From Pelecanus crispus (lineage: Eukaryota > Chordata > Aves > Pelecaniformes > Pelecanidae): DNA of 64,000 nt. Each line of letters opens with the position of its first letter. Position 1 is the first letter of the stretch. The position numbers and the translations under genes were made by a program. A model generated the notes under the pieces. It was not told the DNA's origin. It did no database searches and saw only the letters and a program-made list of their open reading frames with translations. The DNA is taken from assembly GCF_030463565.1 (NCBI RefSeq), contig NC_134662.1, positions 806,001 to 870,000 of the forward strand. Direction: 5' to 3'. Of this stretch, positions 55,401 through 64,000 are shown piece by piece.

Positions 55401-58400
55401 ATGTTGAGGGAACCAATGCTGACCAGCCTAGAGATAAGGCAGCTTCGGCAGGACCCGACCAGAATGACAATATGTCAGAAGAAGGAAAATGACAAATTAA
55501 ATATGGAGAAACTCAGACCCTGATATTTGTATGGGTAAAATTAGACAAAGGTGTCAAGAAAGAGAAGTAGTGGGCACATGCATAAGCACAGAAGAATTTG
55601 AAGACTCAGAGTCACTTTGGCTTTTGTAAAGGGAAGGTAAGGGGGTTAAGCAGTGGTAAGAACCCTGCATAGCAGGGCTCCAAGGGCCTTACCTCACCTC
55701 TACCCAAAGAGGCCATGCCAGATCTGGTTACCACAAAACACTTTAGGTTCTCTAGCATCCATGCAACTCAGGTCTTGGGAGACATCTCTGAGTCTGATGT
55801 AAAACACTATCTGGAGCTTACCTTTCTTCACACATCAGCAGCTCAGGAGCACTCAAAATGCAACTGTATTTAAGAAATTACTAGTAAATAAAATATAGAA
55901 CAAGACATTGAACACTGTTACAGTATAACTACATCTTGAATACCGGCTGAAGTTCCAATTCTGCAGCATTCCTCCCCAAGAGGATACACTAAAATGGGAA
56001 AAATGACAGAGAGGGTAAAAGGTTGATTGAAGGCACAGAGCAGCTTCTGTAGAAGGAGCAACTAAGTAGGTAAGATGTTTCCACTTGAAGACAGACATCA
56101 CTGAAGAGAAAAATCTTAGGAGATACGAAGGAGAATACAAAAATTAGGGGATAAATGAACAAATAGAACTGGGCTGGCACATTCAAAAAACATGTTTTTC
56201 TTCATACAAAATGTAGGTAAGCTCAGAATCCTCTTGCTAGGTCTTACTACACAGAATCCAGGTGGACTTCAGGAAGTCCCTTAGCTGAAGGGAATTGCTG
56301 AAGACTGGAAGAGTATTACAGAAAAGTGTTGTTATGCATGCTCCATTCTTATACGCTTTCTCTAGAGGTCTATGAGTGGCTTCTAACAGAGACAGATTAC
56401 CAGGCTAGATGGACCTTCCGTCCAATCCAACACAAACTGCTCTAGAAAATGCCTTGGGATGCTTCTCGTTGAGTTACTAGGCAAGATGATGTCCAATTAT
56501 CCCAAGCACTTTAAAAAAAACCCAGAAAATGTCAGAACATCAGTAACATGGTAAGTAAAAAAAAATCTGAAATAACCAAAATATGTGCCAGGGCATCCAA
56601 ACCCCACGAGCTGAATTTGTACTCATGCAGAATACTGAGGTAGTATCATTTGTCAGTATCTGAACAAGCTGCAGAAAGACATAAGCATAAATGCTTGTTC
56701 TGAAGTGCACTGATAGACAAACCATGTTCTTTCCTAGACTATAGGCCCTGTCACAAATCCTTGTGTACCAACCAAGGGTCTTGCTGCAGGCTGGTCAGCT
56801 GCTTCCCAAATCCATTGGAGTAGACAGCCTCAGGAACAAACTAAGAGCAGGGTAAGCCTCAGACTCCTTTGGACACAAATTAGGCCTGATGTCACCACAC
56901 CCAGCCACACCCTGTGGCCTCCCTGGAGCATCATCAGTGGGCTTTCCAAGTTCACAAGCCCAGGCTTTAGGAGAAAAAAGAAAGGGGAAGTCAGCTCCTG
57001 AAGCAGTAGGTTGGCTATATTTGGATCCTATAGCTAGAAAAGCCCTGCAAGCCTGTGGCTCAGCAACTAAAATTCAATTCAGTCTAATGTTGAAGAAACA
57101 TTTCCCAGATATTCTTTCAAGCCAATGTTTTCTCTACTCTGCCTATTGCAACTATCCCTTTTCTTCTCCCTCTCTCATATGGGAGACCAGAGGAGAGACG
57201 TCCCAAGACAGAAGTCTATCATCTCCTGTCCCAGCAACCCAACCTATTCCAAGCAAACAATGAAGTGGCAATGTCTGGGATCCCTCCTGGCTAGAGTGTG
57301 CTGGCATCCTTAAGACTCTCCTCTGTCATGAGCTTGAAAGAGAGACTGAGGTAATCACAGCAAGCATAAAATTACACACTAACCTACTCTTCCGCTATAC
57401 ACAGTTCTCAAAGTATTGAAGCCAGCTTGGCCTGTGAGAAGCACCATCTGACTCTCAGTATGGGCAGGGAGCAATTGAGCTAGGTGTCAAGTGTACACCA
57501 TGCAAATGAGGCAAACAGACTTTTAAAAGCTGCATTTGCAAGAATCACATTTAAAATCTGGCCACATCACAAGCATAACTTTCCATGTGACCCAGGCTAG
57601 GCACCCTGAGAACACTCCAAAGTACATTACAAGCATCTCAACGGACTGGAAGCAACCTGGTAGAAGAAACTTTCAAGCCAAGGAAGAATTCAATTCTACT
57701 CCTATGAACTGTAAGAACAGAGAGAAAACCAGATATATTTTCCACATATTTAGTCTATCTCAGAAAACAGAAAAAATGTTTGAAATTAGTCTGGCAGAAT
57801 TAACCAGTCATTGAAGTGACTGGAAAGGGGCAACTCAATTGTCCAAAGGGCAAGGGAGATGACCCCAGGGAAAATACCATCTCTGTCACTTTAAGTGCAC
57901 AACATCTACAACAAGGTATTTGTAAAATCTCTTAGCACTATCAAAAGCCTCATTTAGCTGCCAAGTGAAGACACTTCTGACAAGGATACCTTAATCAAAA
58001 TATAGAAATAAGCATCTTGCAGGCCAGGAGAGATGAACCAAATTCCCAGTTACTGCTGCTGCTCTTTTGTAGCTTGCTTTAAAAGCCAAGCAAGTGGAGT
58101 ATTTGCTGTCACTGAGACAAGACAGGCAACCTTGATGGCTGTGTAACACCGACTGCCACGCAAAACGTATTATCTGAAAAAACCACCAACATTGATGGCC
58201 TAAGGCTTTTAAGAGGGAAATCAGTCCCAACAGGAACATCACAGTAGGACTGGGTGGTATTAATCTCACTTAACTTTAGAGGTTTACTTCTGACCTATTT
58301 ACCATAGGATCTTTTCATAGTTAACAAAGGCCTAGCTAACCAAGTCCATAAATTTTAGCGCACAGGTCGTCTGACCACATGCAGGCATATCTTCTGGTAT

Positions 58401-59741
58401 GAACTGTGCACCAAGTCCAACAGGCTTTACAGTGACTTACTCAAATAGAGATGCTTCCACTATAGCTATTTCATATTTGGACAGTTATTTTAGGGGCAAA
58501 GTCCATAAAATATCTCCAATGACTGACTTGAACAAAAAGGCCCAGCACAGAAAATGAAGATCCAGTAAAATAGCAAAGTTTGCAGAGAAAACAAGAAATA
58601 CTTCATCATAAATCAACTAGCTAGTCAGAAGAAAAACACAAGGGAAGGAAACAGGTCATTCCTTTTATAACTACTTAGATGCAAATGAAGAGAGATGGGA
58701 CACTTACAGTAGGCCTGTACTGACAGTGCTGGATTAAAAGCAATTTTATGGCCAACAGCGTTCATGTACAGGTGACGTACATACTGACATGCTCAGGATC
58801 TAACTCCCAAATCTTATCTACTGAAATAGGTATCAAAATTAGATCAGAAGCAAAAAAATAATTCTGCCACCACATATATTCATTTTAAAATTTTCAACTG
58901 CTAAGCAGTATTTGTTTACAAAAACTCCCTAGTGGGAAACAGAAATAGTGGATTACATTTGGCTTCAGTAGCCAGTTTATTAGGCCTGAACTGCTGCAGA
59001 CTGAACAGCAGTTTTTAAAAATGTAGTCAGTACAAGGTCTTTTTCCAGCACGCTCACATTGTAGCTTCATGTGTTTTCAAGGTAACAATGCTTCCATATT
59101 CCCAAACTGTTCAGGGCCACCCTTATCCTCTTCCTTCACTTCTGCCATCAGTCAATACAGTAAAACAGACAATAAAATTGATAATGTTTAAAAATCAACC
59201 TTCCTTGGATGGGTCAACTTTTATCTAGATCAGTTTCTCCAGTTTACCAAGCAGCTGCACCTATGCATGCTCACATAAGGAGAGGTACAATAGGACAGAA
59301 GGAGGCACGACTGGTCGTTTCAGCCTCTAGATGTCTGAACTGCTCAAATCACACTATATTATATCTACAAATACATTTGTATCTGCTCTGACTAGCTGTA
59401 CCAACAAGCTGAGGACTTTCCCTCCGACAAGCCTGTATCTTCTCACTGATCTGCAATGCTTCCAAAAGGCATTTTAAGAAGCATCAATAGCATCATTCCC
59501 ACTGCAAACATTGCCCATTCTAATTTAAAAAAAAAAAAAACAAACCACACACACCAACAAAACACAAACAAAAAACACCCCACACCATGCAGGACTTTCC
59601 TTACCTTTTATTGAACTCCTCAAGTTCTGCTCTCAGTTTTCCTATTTCAATCTGTAATCTAGCCCTCTCTTTGGCTGTTTCATCCAGAACTCTTCGAGCA
59701 TCAGCAAGTTCAGACTCATAGAGACTCTTGATTCCACTCAC
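28475..59741 (-). CDS. LMNB2: LMNB2, lamin B2 (exon 2 to 3' end; first exon outside window)
   Basis: Eleven minus-strand exons join in phase to 533 residues plus stop, against about 620 in human, so only the head and coil 1A (exon 1) are missing, beyond position 64,000. Lamin B2 is a permanently membrane-bound intermediate filament of the nuclear lamina. The exons give the rod coils, the rod-end motif ([20 protein letters not shown], then KLLEGEEER), a Ser-rich hinge with the nuclear import signal RGKRKR, the Ig-like lamin tail domain ([20 protein letters not shown] onward), a Glu-rich segment, and the prenylation box CSVM. Exon sizes of 126, 171, 126, 221 and 157 bp match the conserved lamin gene plan. 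Intron 2 spans 12.2 kb and is rich in CR1. TIMM13 follows 2.1 kb downstream in the same direction. Confidence 0.96.
28493..28498 (-). terminator. LMNB2: Candidate distal LMNB2 poly(A) signal
   Basis: AATAAA on the minus strand, followed within 30 bases by a T-rich run. It is the last such signal before sequence character changes. Confidence 0.45.
28842..28864 (+). repeat. Poly-A run in the LMNB2 3' UTR interval
   Basis: Just over twenty A residues on the plus strand (T in the transcript), followed by an AC-rich stretch. No LINE sequence precedes it. Confidence 0.8.
32970..33105 (+). mobile_element. CR1 3'-end fragment within LMNB2 3' UTR
   Basis: GTCAGGTTGGATGGGGCTCT, a GAGCAACCTGATCT block, GATGTCCCTGCT and CCTTCCAACCCAAAGCATTC are all parts of the CR1 3' end. 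The copy is short, 5'-truncated and antisense to LMNB2. Confidence 0.85.
33963..34004 (-). CDS. LMNB2: LMNB2 exon 12: prenylation box and stop
   Basis: A 42-bp coding part with acceptor CTTATTTTAG. It encodes [13 protein letters not shown] and TGA. CSVM is a CAAX box; Met at the last place favours farnesyl addition, which anchors the lamin to the inner nuclear membrane. Confidence 0.96.
   Translation of the reverse strand, partial: GDPRTTSRGCSVM
34005..35085 (-). other. LMNB2 intron 11, no recognisable element
   Basis: About 1.1 kb of AT-rich intron without a named repeat. Confidence 0.5.
35086..35187 (-). CDS. LMNB2: LMNB2 exon 11: acidic tail
   Basis: 102 bp. It encodes [16 protein letters not shown] followed by a Glu-rich segment and [10 protein letters not shown]. 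Such an acidic run is typical of B-type lamins. Confidence 0.95.
35188..36598 (-). other. LMNB2 intron 10, no recognisable element
   Basis: About 1.4 kb of AT-rich intron. The short ORFs lack conserved motifs. Confidence 0.5.
36599..36718 (-). CDS. LMNB2: LMNB2 exon 10: end of lamin tail domain
   Basis: 120 bp, phase 0 on both sides. It encodes [20 protein letters not shown] and [20 protein letters not shown]. Confidence 0.96.
36719..37608 (-). other. LMNB2 intron 9, no recognisable element
   Basis: About 0.9 kb. A short direct repeat (ATTCTCAGTCTACAA, twice, near 36,883-36,911) is the only structure seen. Confidence 0.5.
37609..37716 (-). CDS. LMNB2: LMNB2 exon 9: lamin tail domain
   Basis: 108 bp, phase 0 on both sides, acceptor CTCCATTAG. 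It encodes [20 protein letters not shown] and [16 protein letters not shown]. Confidence 0.96.
37717..38231 (-). other. LMNB2 intron 8, no recognisable element
   Basis: About 0.5 kb of unique-looking intron. Confidence 0.5.
38232..38523 (-). CDS. LMNB2: LMNB2 exon 8: Ser-rich hinge, NLS, start of lamin tail domain
   Basis: 292 bp. It opens with [17 protein letters not shown], which includes the SPSPS phospho-site region near the rod end. Two poly-Ser runs flank the import signal RGKRKR. It ends with [20 protein letters not shown], the first strands of the Ig-like tail domain. Confidence 0.95.
38524..39129 (-). other. LMNB2 intron 7, no recognisable element
   Basis: About 0.6 kb. An A-run of about 16 near 39,093-39,109 is the pyrimidine-rich side on the coding strand. 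Confidence 0.5.
39130..39350 (-). CDS. LMNB2: LMNB2 exon 7: coil 2 end and rod terminus
   Basis: 221 bp, phase 0 in and phase 2 out, donor GTACGT. It carries the intermediate-filament rod-end signature, [20 protein letters not shown], needed for head-to-tail assembly. Confidence 0.96.
39552..39677 (-). CDS. LMNB2: LMNB2 exon 6: coil 2
   Basis: 126 bp, 42 codons, acceptor GCCTTCCAG. It encodes [38 protein letters not shown] and LQKQ. Confidence 0.95.
39985..40670 (-). mobile_element. Ancient CR1/L3-type LINE fragment in LMNB2 intron 5
   Basis: Several blocks follow the order of the reverse complement of an old amniote LINE 3' region: an 'atcatactgggtcagagcaa' end, 'ctcagggacttcctaaggca', 'ctctcagtggatttttc', a 'tttcttccaaatctgccac' block, then 'tatttatccttttacggaca' and 'ctcatctcttttccc'. 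It is far more diverged than the CR1 copies near 43, 50 and 54 kb, so it is much older. No coding frame survives. Confidence 0.6.
40671..42165. other. LMNB2 intron 5, middle part
   Basis: Unique-looking, AT-rich sequence with a G-run (41,323-41,339) and a C-run (41,424-41,437). No gene is seen. Confidence 0.4.
42166..42983 (+). mobile_element. Probable endogenous retroviral LTR, interrupted by a CR1 tail
   Basis: The block ends with an AATAAA (42,925-42,930), a T/C-rich tail and CCATCCACAACA at 42,983, which resembles the R-U5 end of an LTR. Two imperfect copies of CCATCAAACTTATTGAAC lie upstream (42,833 and 42,884). A CR1 3' end lies inside it at 42,466-42,562. No retroviral genes flank it. 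The left boundary is a guess. Confidence 0.45.
42466..42562 (+). mobile_element. CR1 3'-end fragment
   Basis: GTTTAGTGGTGGACTTG, GGTTGGACTGGATGATCTTA and TCTTTTCCAACCTAAACGAT are CR1 3' UTR sequence. It ends in three TTCTAT(GA) units, the hallmark 3' end. This subfamily differs from the 43-kb and 54-kb copies. Confidence 0.85.
43066..43612 (+). mobile_element. CR1 LINE, 5'-truncated (RT C-terminus and 3' UTR)
   Basis: It starts abruptly within the RT C-terminal region (CTGGTGAGACCCCACCTGGA) and runs to AACCCAAACCATTCTATGAT. Reading frames give fragments of the conserved CR1 C-terminus ([20 protein letters not shown]). It is nearly identical to 54.60-55.08 kb and shares with it a TAA in place of the usual Lys codon in 'caGTACAAG TAA GACATGG'. 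It is antisense to LMNB2. Confidence 0.92.
43613..44382. other. LMNB2 intron 5, part next to exon 5
   Basis: About 0.8 kb without a recognised element. Confidence 0.5.
44383..44553 (-). CDS. LMNB2: LMNB2 exon 5: linker 12 and coil 2 start
   Basis: 171 bp, 57 codons, phase 0 on both sides. It starts [17 protein letters not shown] and ends [14 protein letters not shown]. Donor GTAACT. Confidence 0.95.
44554..46427 (-). other. LMNB2 intron 4, no recognisable element
   Basis: About 1.9 kb of AT-rich, unique-looking intron. Confidence 0.5.
46428..46553 (-). CDS. LMNB2: LMNB2 exon 4: coil 1B end
   Basis: 126 bp, phase 0 on both sides. It encodes [38 protein letters not shown] and VFEE. Confidence 0.95.
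46554..47228 (-). other. LMNB2 intron 3 with A-rich run
   Basis: About 0.7 kb. An A-run of about 17 near 46,693-46,710 is followed by AC-rich and GT-repeat sequence. No other feature is seen. Confidence 0.5.
47229..47385 (-). CDS. LMNB2: LMNB2 exon 3: coil 1B
   Basis: 157 bp, the same size as the matching lamin A exon. It encodes [20 protein letters not shown], then [10 protein letters not shown] and [18 protein letters not shown]. Donor GTATGG. Confidence 0.95.
47386..49019 (-). other. LMNB2 intron 2, part next to exon 3
   Basis: About 1.6 kb without a recognised gene or repeat. Confidence 0.45.
49025..49086 (+). mobile_element. Short CR1 3'-end fragment
   Basis: GGTCCCTTCCAACCCAAATC and ATTCTATGATTCTATGA are the extreme CR1 3' end. 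Only about 60 bases remain. Confidence 0.8.
49087..50343. other. LMNB2 intron 2, stretch without named features
   Basis: About 1.25 kb. The short ORFs have no recognised motif. Confidence 0.4.
50344..51217 (-). mobile_element. CR1 LINE, 5'-truncated, minus orientation
   Basis: On the minus strand it runs from within the RT region (GAGGGAAGGGATGCCATCCA) through the C-terminal frame ([20 protein letters not shown]) to a CR1 3' UTR ending near ATGATTCTATG. It lies in the same sense as LMNB2. It lacks the nonsense codon shared by the 43-kb and 54-kb copies in the corresponding CACAAAAAAGACATGGACCT stretch. Confidence 0.92.
51218..52042. other. LMNB2 intron 2 between CR1 copies
   Basis: About 0.8 kb of AT-rich sequence with A/C-rich low complexity near 51,545-51,605. 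No gene is seen. Confidence 0.45.
52043..52080 (+). repeat. Tandem duplication next to the CR1 5' junction
   Basis: GAACATCACTTAAACTAG occurs twice in direct succession, ending about 20 bases before recognisable CR1 sequence. It may be a chance duplication or a by-product of the insertion. Confidence 0.7.
52100..55148 (+). mobile_element. Long CR1 LINE copy with broken endonuclease/reverse transcriptase
   Basis: About 3.05 kb, from a region upstream of the endonuclease to the TTCTATGATTCTATGA end. Recognisable pieces in order: endonuclease ([49 protein letters not shown]), connector ([20 protein letters not shown]), RT ([44 protein letters not shown]) and C-terminus ([13 protein letters not shown]). 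Frameshifts and stop codons interrupt it repeatedly, for example near 52,480, 52,770, 53,365, 53,660 and 54,668, and the first ORF is absent. It is therefore inactive. It sits antisense in LMNB2 intron 2, with older CR1-like sequence on its right side. Confidence 0.95.
55155..55480 (+). mobile_element. Older CR1-related fragment beside the long copy
   Basis: The sequence 'aaaggcatcctgggctgtat', the 'aacatggctagtagatcacg' block, 'ttggagcaagttcagcagag', and 'ctagagataaggcagcttcg' follow CR1 RT C-terminal order but belong to a different, more diverged subfamily. A C-run of about ten (near 55,305) interrupts it. It starts a few bases after the end of the long copy. Confidence 0.65.
55481..59604 (-). 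other. LMNB2 intron 2, part next to exon 2
   Basis: About 4.1 kb of mostly unique-looking sequence. Near 56,370-56,460 a short block (ACCAGGCTAGATGGACCTTC) resembles the 3' end of old L3/CR1-type LINEs. Nothing else is recognised. Confidence 0.45.
56370..56460 (+). mobile_element. Possible ancient LINE 3'-end scrap
   Basis: The block around ACCAGGCTAGATGGACCTTC matches the common 3' motif of old CR1/L3 elements ('gctagatggaccttggtctg'). It is under 100 bases long, so confidence is modest. Confidence 0.45.
59605..59741 (-). CDS. LMNB2: LMNB2 exon 2: coil 1B start
   Basis: It enters in phase 0 after CCTTAG and leaves in phase 2 at GTAAGG. It encodes [20 protein letters not shown], then [20 protein letters not shown] and EEFNK, which is the lamin B2 sequence. 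Confidence 0.95.
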
Positions 59742-62700
59742 CTAAGGGGAAAAAAGTATTCAGATATGAGAACAACTAACAAAGACTATCAAAGAACTGA
59801 AACATAGCACCAGCTTTCACATACCTTTCTTTGAAAAAAGGGTGTATGATATGATTTCTGTTAAGAACATTTTATGTTGAACATTTTCAATTAATATACA
59901 CCTACAATTAGATGTGATCTAGTCCCAAAGACAAGAGTTCATTTTTATTCCCAGTGGGACATAACAAAATATACTATGTATGAAGTGTGCAAGTCTTCCA
60001 AAGAGATAAACCGAAGCAGATCGGTTACCCTACAATCAGACCTTGAATTTTTCACCCTCATTTCCAATACTGCTGCTTTGGGAGATTTTTTTTTAAAAAA
60101 AAAAAAACACAGGAATATTGCTTAAAGATAAATGGTGATAGACTTACTTTGTGGAATACAGATCTGAGGCCCAATTCGATTCTGCTGCTCTTGCACTATA
60201 AAGCTAAAAAGAACCTGAAACTAGATGAACTGCAAAAACTTGAACTGTTCAGAGATGAGCTTCCACTCCTGTTCTCTACCTCAGAGGATAAGGATCTACA
60301 GACTGTCTCAAGTCAATATATTATATAATCAGCTATTCAGACTGCAGCAAGGCACCTCAAAATCTTCCTTTTTTTTTTTTTTTTAGAATGTAAGATTATT
60401 TGAAAGGTATATCAGATAGATAAAATATCAAGACCATATAAGATTGCTGCTACTGGTTCTATGAAAGGATACCAGAACAACTATTACTAATGTAAATTCA
60501 GAAACAGAGCAATCGGGGAGTGAGAAGAGCTAAAAGCAGAATGTAACAACTTGAGGAAGAGAAATTTCATAACAAGGCATAAGATGTAGAAACAAGAAAG
60601 CAAACTGTGCTATTCCTGGGAGCGCCTGTTTCAACATCAGAGTGGCACCAATGACAGACTCAACCTTCTGGTCTTCAAAAAGACTGATTAAAAGCAGTCA
60701 GGATATAATTAAGTTCCTGATAGACTATATTCTCATAAAATTTCTGAAATTAACTAAAATATGACAGTATGAGGGCTGAGAAGCCTTAGTTTACAAGCAT
60801 ACCACACACCAGAAACAACTTGGCTGTCTATCCATGCAATCTTACTTATTTTCTTTAAAGAATTAATTCTTTCAAACTTTATTCAATTTAAGTTTTGGTT
60901 TGGGTTCACCCCCACCATAGCTGACAGCCAGAGGTTGTCTATGATACAAGCCAACACAACTCTGTATTATCAGTTACAAAATTTAGCAAGAAGCGTACCA
61001 TGACTATGCTAAACTTTCATATAGCACTCCACAATGCCAAGGCAGGGGGAGGGGAGATTTTAAGGCTGTAAAGCCTTTCATTATAGATGACCCTTGAGTG
61101 AAAATACAGTATTTGCAAATTGCAATGCAAAATACAATTGCCCAAAGGCCAAGCACTGATTCAGCACCATCAGGTACTGCATCTACAACACTCCTCCTCT
61201 AATGCCGCCCTTCTTTAGACCATCTGCCCTTCAACTCTTAAATGTCCTAAAATCCTTGCCCTAGGACATCTACCAAGAACTTGGGGCTGTATTGCTGTAG
61301 GCTCAGAGAGACACACTAAATCACAGTGCAAGACACAAGGACAAATCCCTTCCCAGTACTCCATGGCATAAACTGGAATTGCATGTCAAGGTACAAAGCA
61401 AGAAAGCCCTTTTCCCTAGGTTTTTGTGAATATTGTCACAAAAAGCTGTTGCTGGTGCAACACTTAAAACAGACAGTAAATAATTTATGCTTTTGAGGCA
61501 TTACAGACAATACCGAGTTTAACACCACCAAAACAACAGTATTCTGAACAGAGAATAAACACTTAATAAAATTCCTGTGTAGAGAGAATATAGCTGGATG
61601 GAGCTAAAAATTGCATGATGAAAGCTGTTTCAGAATCTGTTTGTAAAAAGAGAACCAGAGAGTGCACCTCTTAATTAGAAGGGACCGATTCATTCACAGC
61701 ATAACCAGTTGCAGTAGCTTAGTATGTGTTTTCCTCCTGCAGCACATTAACCTCTTCTCTGCTCTTATTCCAGCAACAAATATGAGAAGGAAACACACAG
61801 GTCCAACCCACAGTCCAAAGGGTTAGCCAAAACGCCACTCTCACTAGAATTTTAAGCTAATGCACTGAGCAGACAGAAATAACAGACATAAGGACACACT
61901 GCAGCTTCCAGCACAGGGAGGCAGCAGACAGCTGGGAGCAGCAGCACCTTCAATCACTGGGAAAAAACAAAACAACAACAAAAAACCCCACCTCTCACCA
62001 GAACTCTAACAACAGGATGCAAACAGAATATGGATTCATTATAACATTGATAGAAGTTTTAGATGATCAAACTGAACTGGAGGACAGTTCATGGTCTTTC
62101 TAGATCATAAAAAATAACATCTTGTTTATTTTCAGCACTGGTTAAGCGGAGAAGAGAGAACCAAATGCAGCAGTGGGCTCAAAGGAAAGTAGTGCCAGCT
62201 TAGCTGAACTAGCCTGCTATTATGTGCTTGACAACACTTCTAGCCCAAGACTGTTATACATTGAAAGCACCTTTCTACCCCAGCACTGAGAAAAATTCTG
62301 GAAAGTATTTCTGTTCCCTGAAACCATCACCCCTCAAAATCTGTTCTGGTGGAAGGAACTTTAAGTTAAAGAGTCTACTGACTCTCTGAAAAACTCCAGA
62401 GAAATACAGTCCCCAAGGTGCCCCTGTTTAGTGTACACCTATGATTTTGCTTTGTTTTGACTCTACAGACATTCTTCTGCCCACTCTCTTTTTTAAACCA
62501 CTTTACATTTGCTACTCAGTTTGGTCTCTAGTACAGTGACACTTCCAGACATTCTTAAAAAGGTGCTGTTAAATAAAGCAGGACCTTTTAGGATAAGCCT
62601 CACATGCCTCTTCTGAACCGAAAAAAAAGTCAATAGGAACAACAGCCAGTATCCACAGCAACATGAGAAGAAAGTTGAATAAATGCATCTGGCAGCTGTG

Positions 62701-64000
62701 AAGCCTATTCCTGGTTCTTTGTCTCATCACACTTCCGAGCAGAGTGCCACCAGTGTCTACCTATCCTTGAATGCTCCTGACTACTAGATGCAAGAGATAA
62801 AAAATGGAAGATGTCATCAGACAGGTTATCATCTTCTATTAGTAGAATCTATAAATTTAAATTCTTTCCTTCATTTGTTGTTTCTCATCATTTTGCTTGG
62901 GTTACCACAACCCATTGTCTCCTGCTCCCCACATCTGAGAAAGATACAAACTCATCCTTGAAGCCTATGCCAATCCTTCCAGTGTAAGCCAGTAAGAAGA
63001 GCAGCTGGTAGCAAATGCTGAAGGGAAAAAGTACAGAGAACAAGGCAAACCTACAATGATTCTTCATTTGCATATACTCCCAGCTTCTAAAAATTAAAAA
63101 AATTTCTTAGCCAAAAATTGCTTCCAGGCACCAAAACCCAGTAGTCACTGTTAATCTGTCTAATCCTTTCGTACATCTCTAGCTTTTGGTTTCCACAACA
63201 GAGAGCATCATACAAGTACAACTGATGGATTAAGACCTCCTGCTTGATACTTTCATTTCATGCCTTTAGTTTTTGTGTTGTGAGAAATGAATATTCGCTT
63301 CTTAGACAAATCCCTTTGTTTGGACTCGTGACTTAGAGACCTCAGGTTTCTTCTCATCTCTCTCCCAGATTTGCTCCTGGTCAGGAATTATTCTGCTCTC
63401 TGCTCATCTTTGTCACCTTTTCCTTACACACTTTTTCCAGGCTCTAGATGTTTTAAAATAGGTTAAGAGAACTGCAAGCAGCATTCAGAATACAGAAACA
63501 ACAATGATTTACACAGTGATTATTGACCACCAGCTACAAAGGAAAACAGGGACATCACAGGAGAACAGAGAGGCAGAAAATGCTGTTAATTCTAACAGGT
63601 TTCAATTAGCGCAAGCTGTAATCCAGGAGGTGATACCTGAGCTATATTTTCATACACTAGTAGTGAGTGCCATGGAGTGGCTAATCCAGGAAGCCACAGG
63701 AGAGAAAGCAACTCTTCACCTGGTTCTCAGCAGCACATAGGAGCAGATTTGCCAAGATACTGTCAATAACCTCAGTTGACTTAGTTTCATCATCCTTGCA
63801 AGAAGATAAGCAAAAAAAACCCACCTATGACTGTTGCAATTGTTTCAGCATTGCAACTAGGGAACACTGAGGTATTTGTTAAAACAAGTAAAAAAAGCAG
63901 TTAAGAATAAAATCTTTCTAGAAAGCAAGATATTATATAAAAGAGATCATCGTAGGCTAAAAAGACGACATATACAAAATATTTTAAGATGATCAAAACA
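59742..64000 (-). other. LMNB2 intron 1 (partial)
   Basis: AT-rich sequence with no CpG island and no lamin head or coil 1A sequence on the minus strand, so exon 1 lies beyond the window and intron 1 exceeds 4.2 kb. T- and A-runs occur near 60,088-60,108 and 60,367-60,384. The short ORFs are not supported. Confidence 0.6.

Noticed and set aside
63504-63740. 78-codon open frame near the right edge
   Set aside because: It lies in LMNB2 intron 1 on the opposite strand, with no motif and no regulatory context.
59742-64000. Search for LMNB2 exon 1 (head and coil 1A)
   Set aside because: No minus-strand frame carries the expected coil 1A sequence, and no CpG island is present, so the exon must lie beyond the window.
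1-64000. CRISPR arrays, operons, prokaryotic mobile elements, tRNA or rRNA genes
   Set aside because: None is present. The sequence is vertebrate, and no tRNA cloverleaf or rRNA segment was recognised by eye.

Overview
The window is vertebrate nuclear DNA from a bird, probably a songbird or another neoavian. The evidence is intron-split genes, several CR1 LINE copies (the main avian retrotransposon) with the typical 3' end of repeated TTCTATGA units, and LTR relics of avian endogenous retroviruses. Three protein genes are recognised, in the order TMPRSS9 (+), TIMM13 (-), LMNB2 (-). This is the same order and orientation as on human 19p13.3. All gene calls come from reading exons, splice sites and phases by eye; no search was run.

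Region 1 (1-23,530) is TMPRSS9, polyserase-1, a type II transmembrane serine protease. A GC-rich candidate 5' exon ends with a good splice donor at 201/202. Coding starts at 8371 and ends at 23,288. Eighteen coding exons join in phase to 1079 codons: signal anchor, SEA domain, protease 1, protease 2, an LDLRa module, and protease 3. Protease 3 carries Ala where the catalytic Ser should be. An LDLRa exon at 12,752-12,863, between SEA and protease 1, is broken by two apparent one-base losses. Leaving it out keeps the reading frame. The introns hold degraded LINE and LTR remnants.

Region 2 (23,530-26,930) is a short intergenic gap and then TIMM13, a three-exon gene for a small Tim chaperone of the mitochondrial intermembrane space. 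It lies on the minus strand, convergent with TMPRSS9. A CpG island covers its 5' half and promoter, with ZNF143-like and YY1-like motifs just upstream of the ATG. Intron 1 holds five GGGACC units that could form a G-quadruplex.

Region 3 (26,930-28,480) is the spacer between TIMM13 and the 3' end of LMNB2. In humans this position holds the well-mapped lamin B2 replication origin. Here it contains an old solo LTR.

Region 4 (28,480-64,000) is LMNB2 on the minus strand. Eleven exons code 533 residues, from coil 1 to the C-terminal CSVM prenylation box. The first exon (head and coil 1A) lies beyond the right edge. The 3' UTR is inferred to be about 5.5 kb. The introns hold CR1 copies in both orientations, including a 3-kb broken endonuclease/reverse-transcriptase copy at 52.1-55.15 kb, an LTR-like segment near 42.2-43.0 kb, and much older LINE debris.

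I found no convincing undescribed system. The observations most worth following up are the decayed TMPRSS9 LDLRa exon, the LTR in the lamin B2 origin interval, two CR1 copies that share the same nonsense codon, and the G-quadruplex-type repeat in TIMM13.
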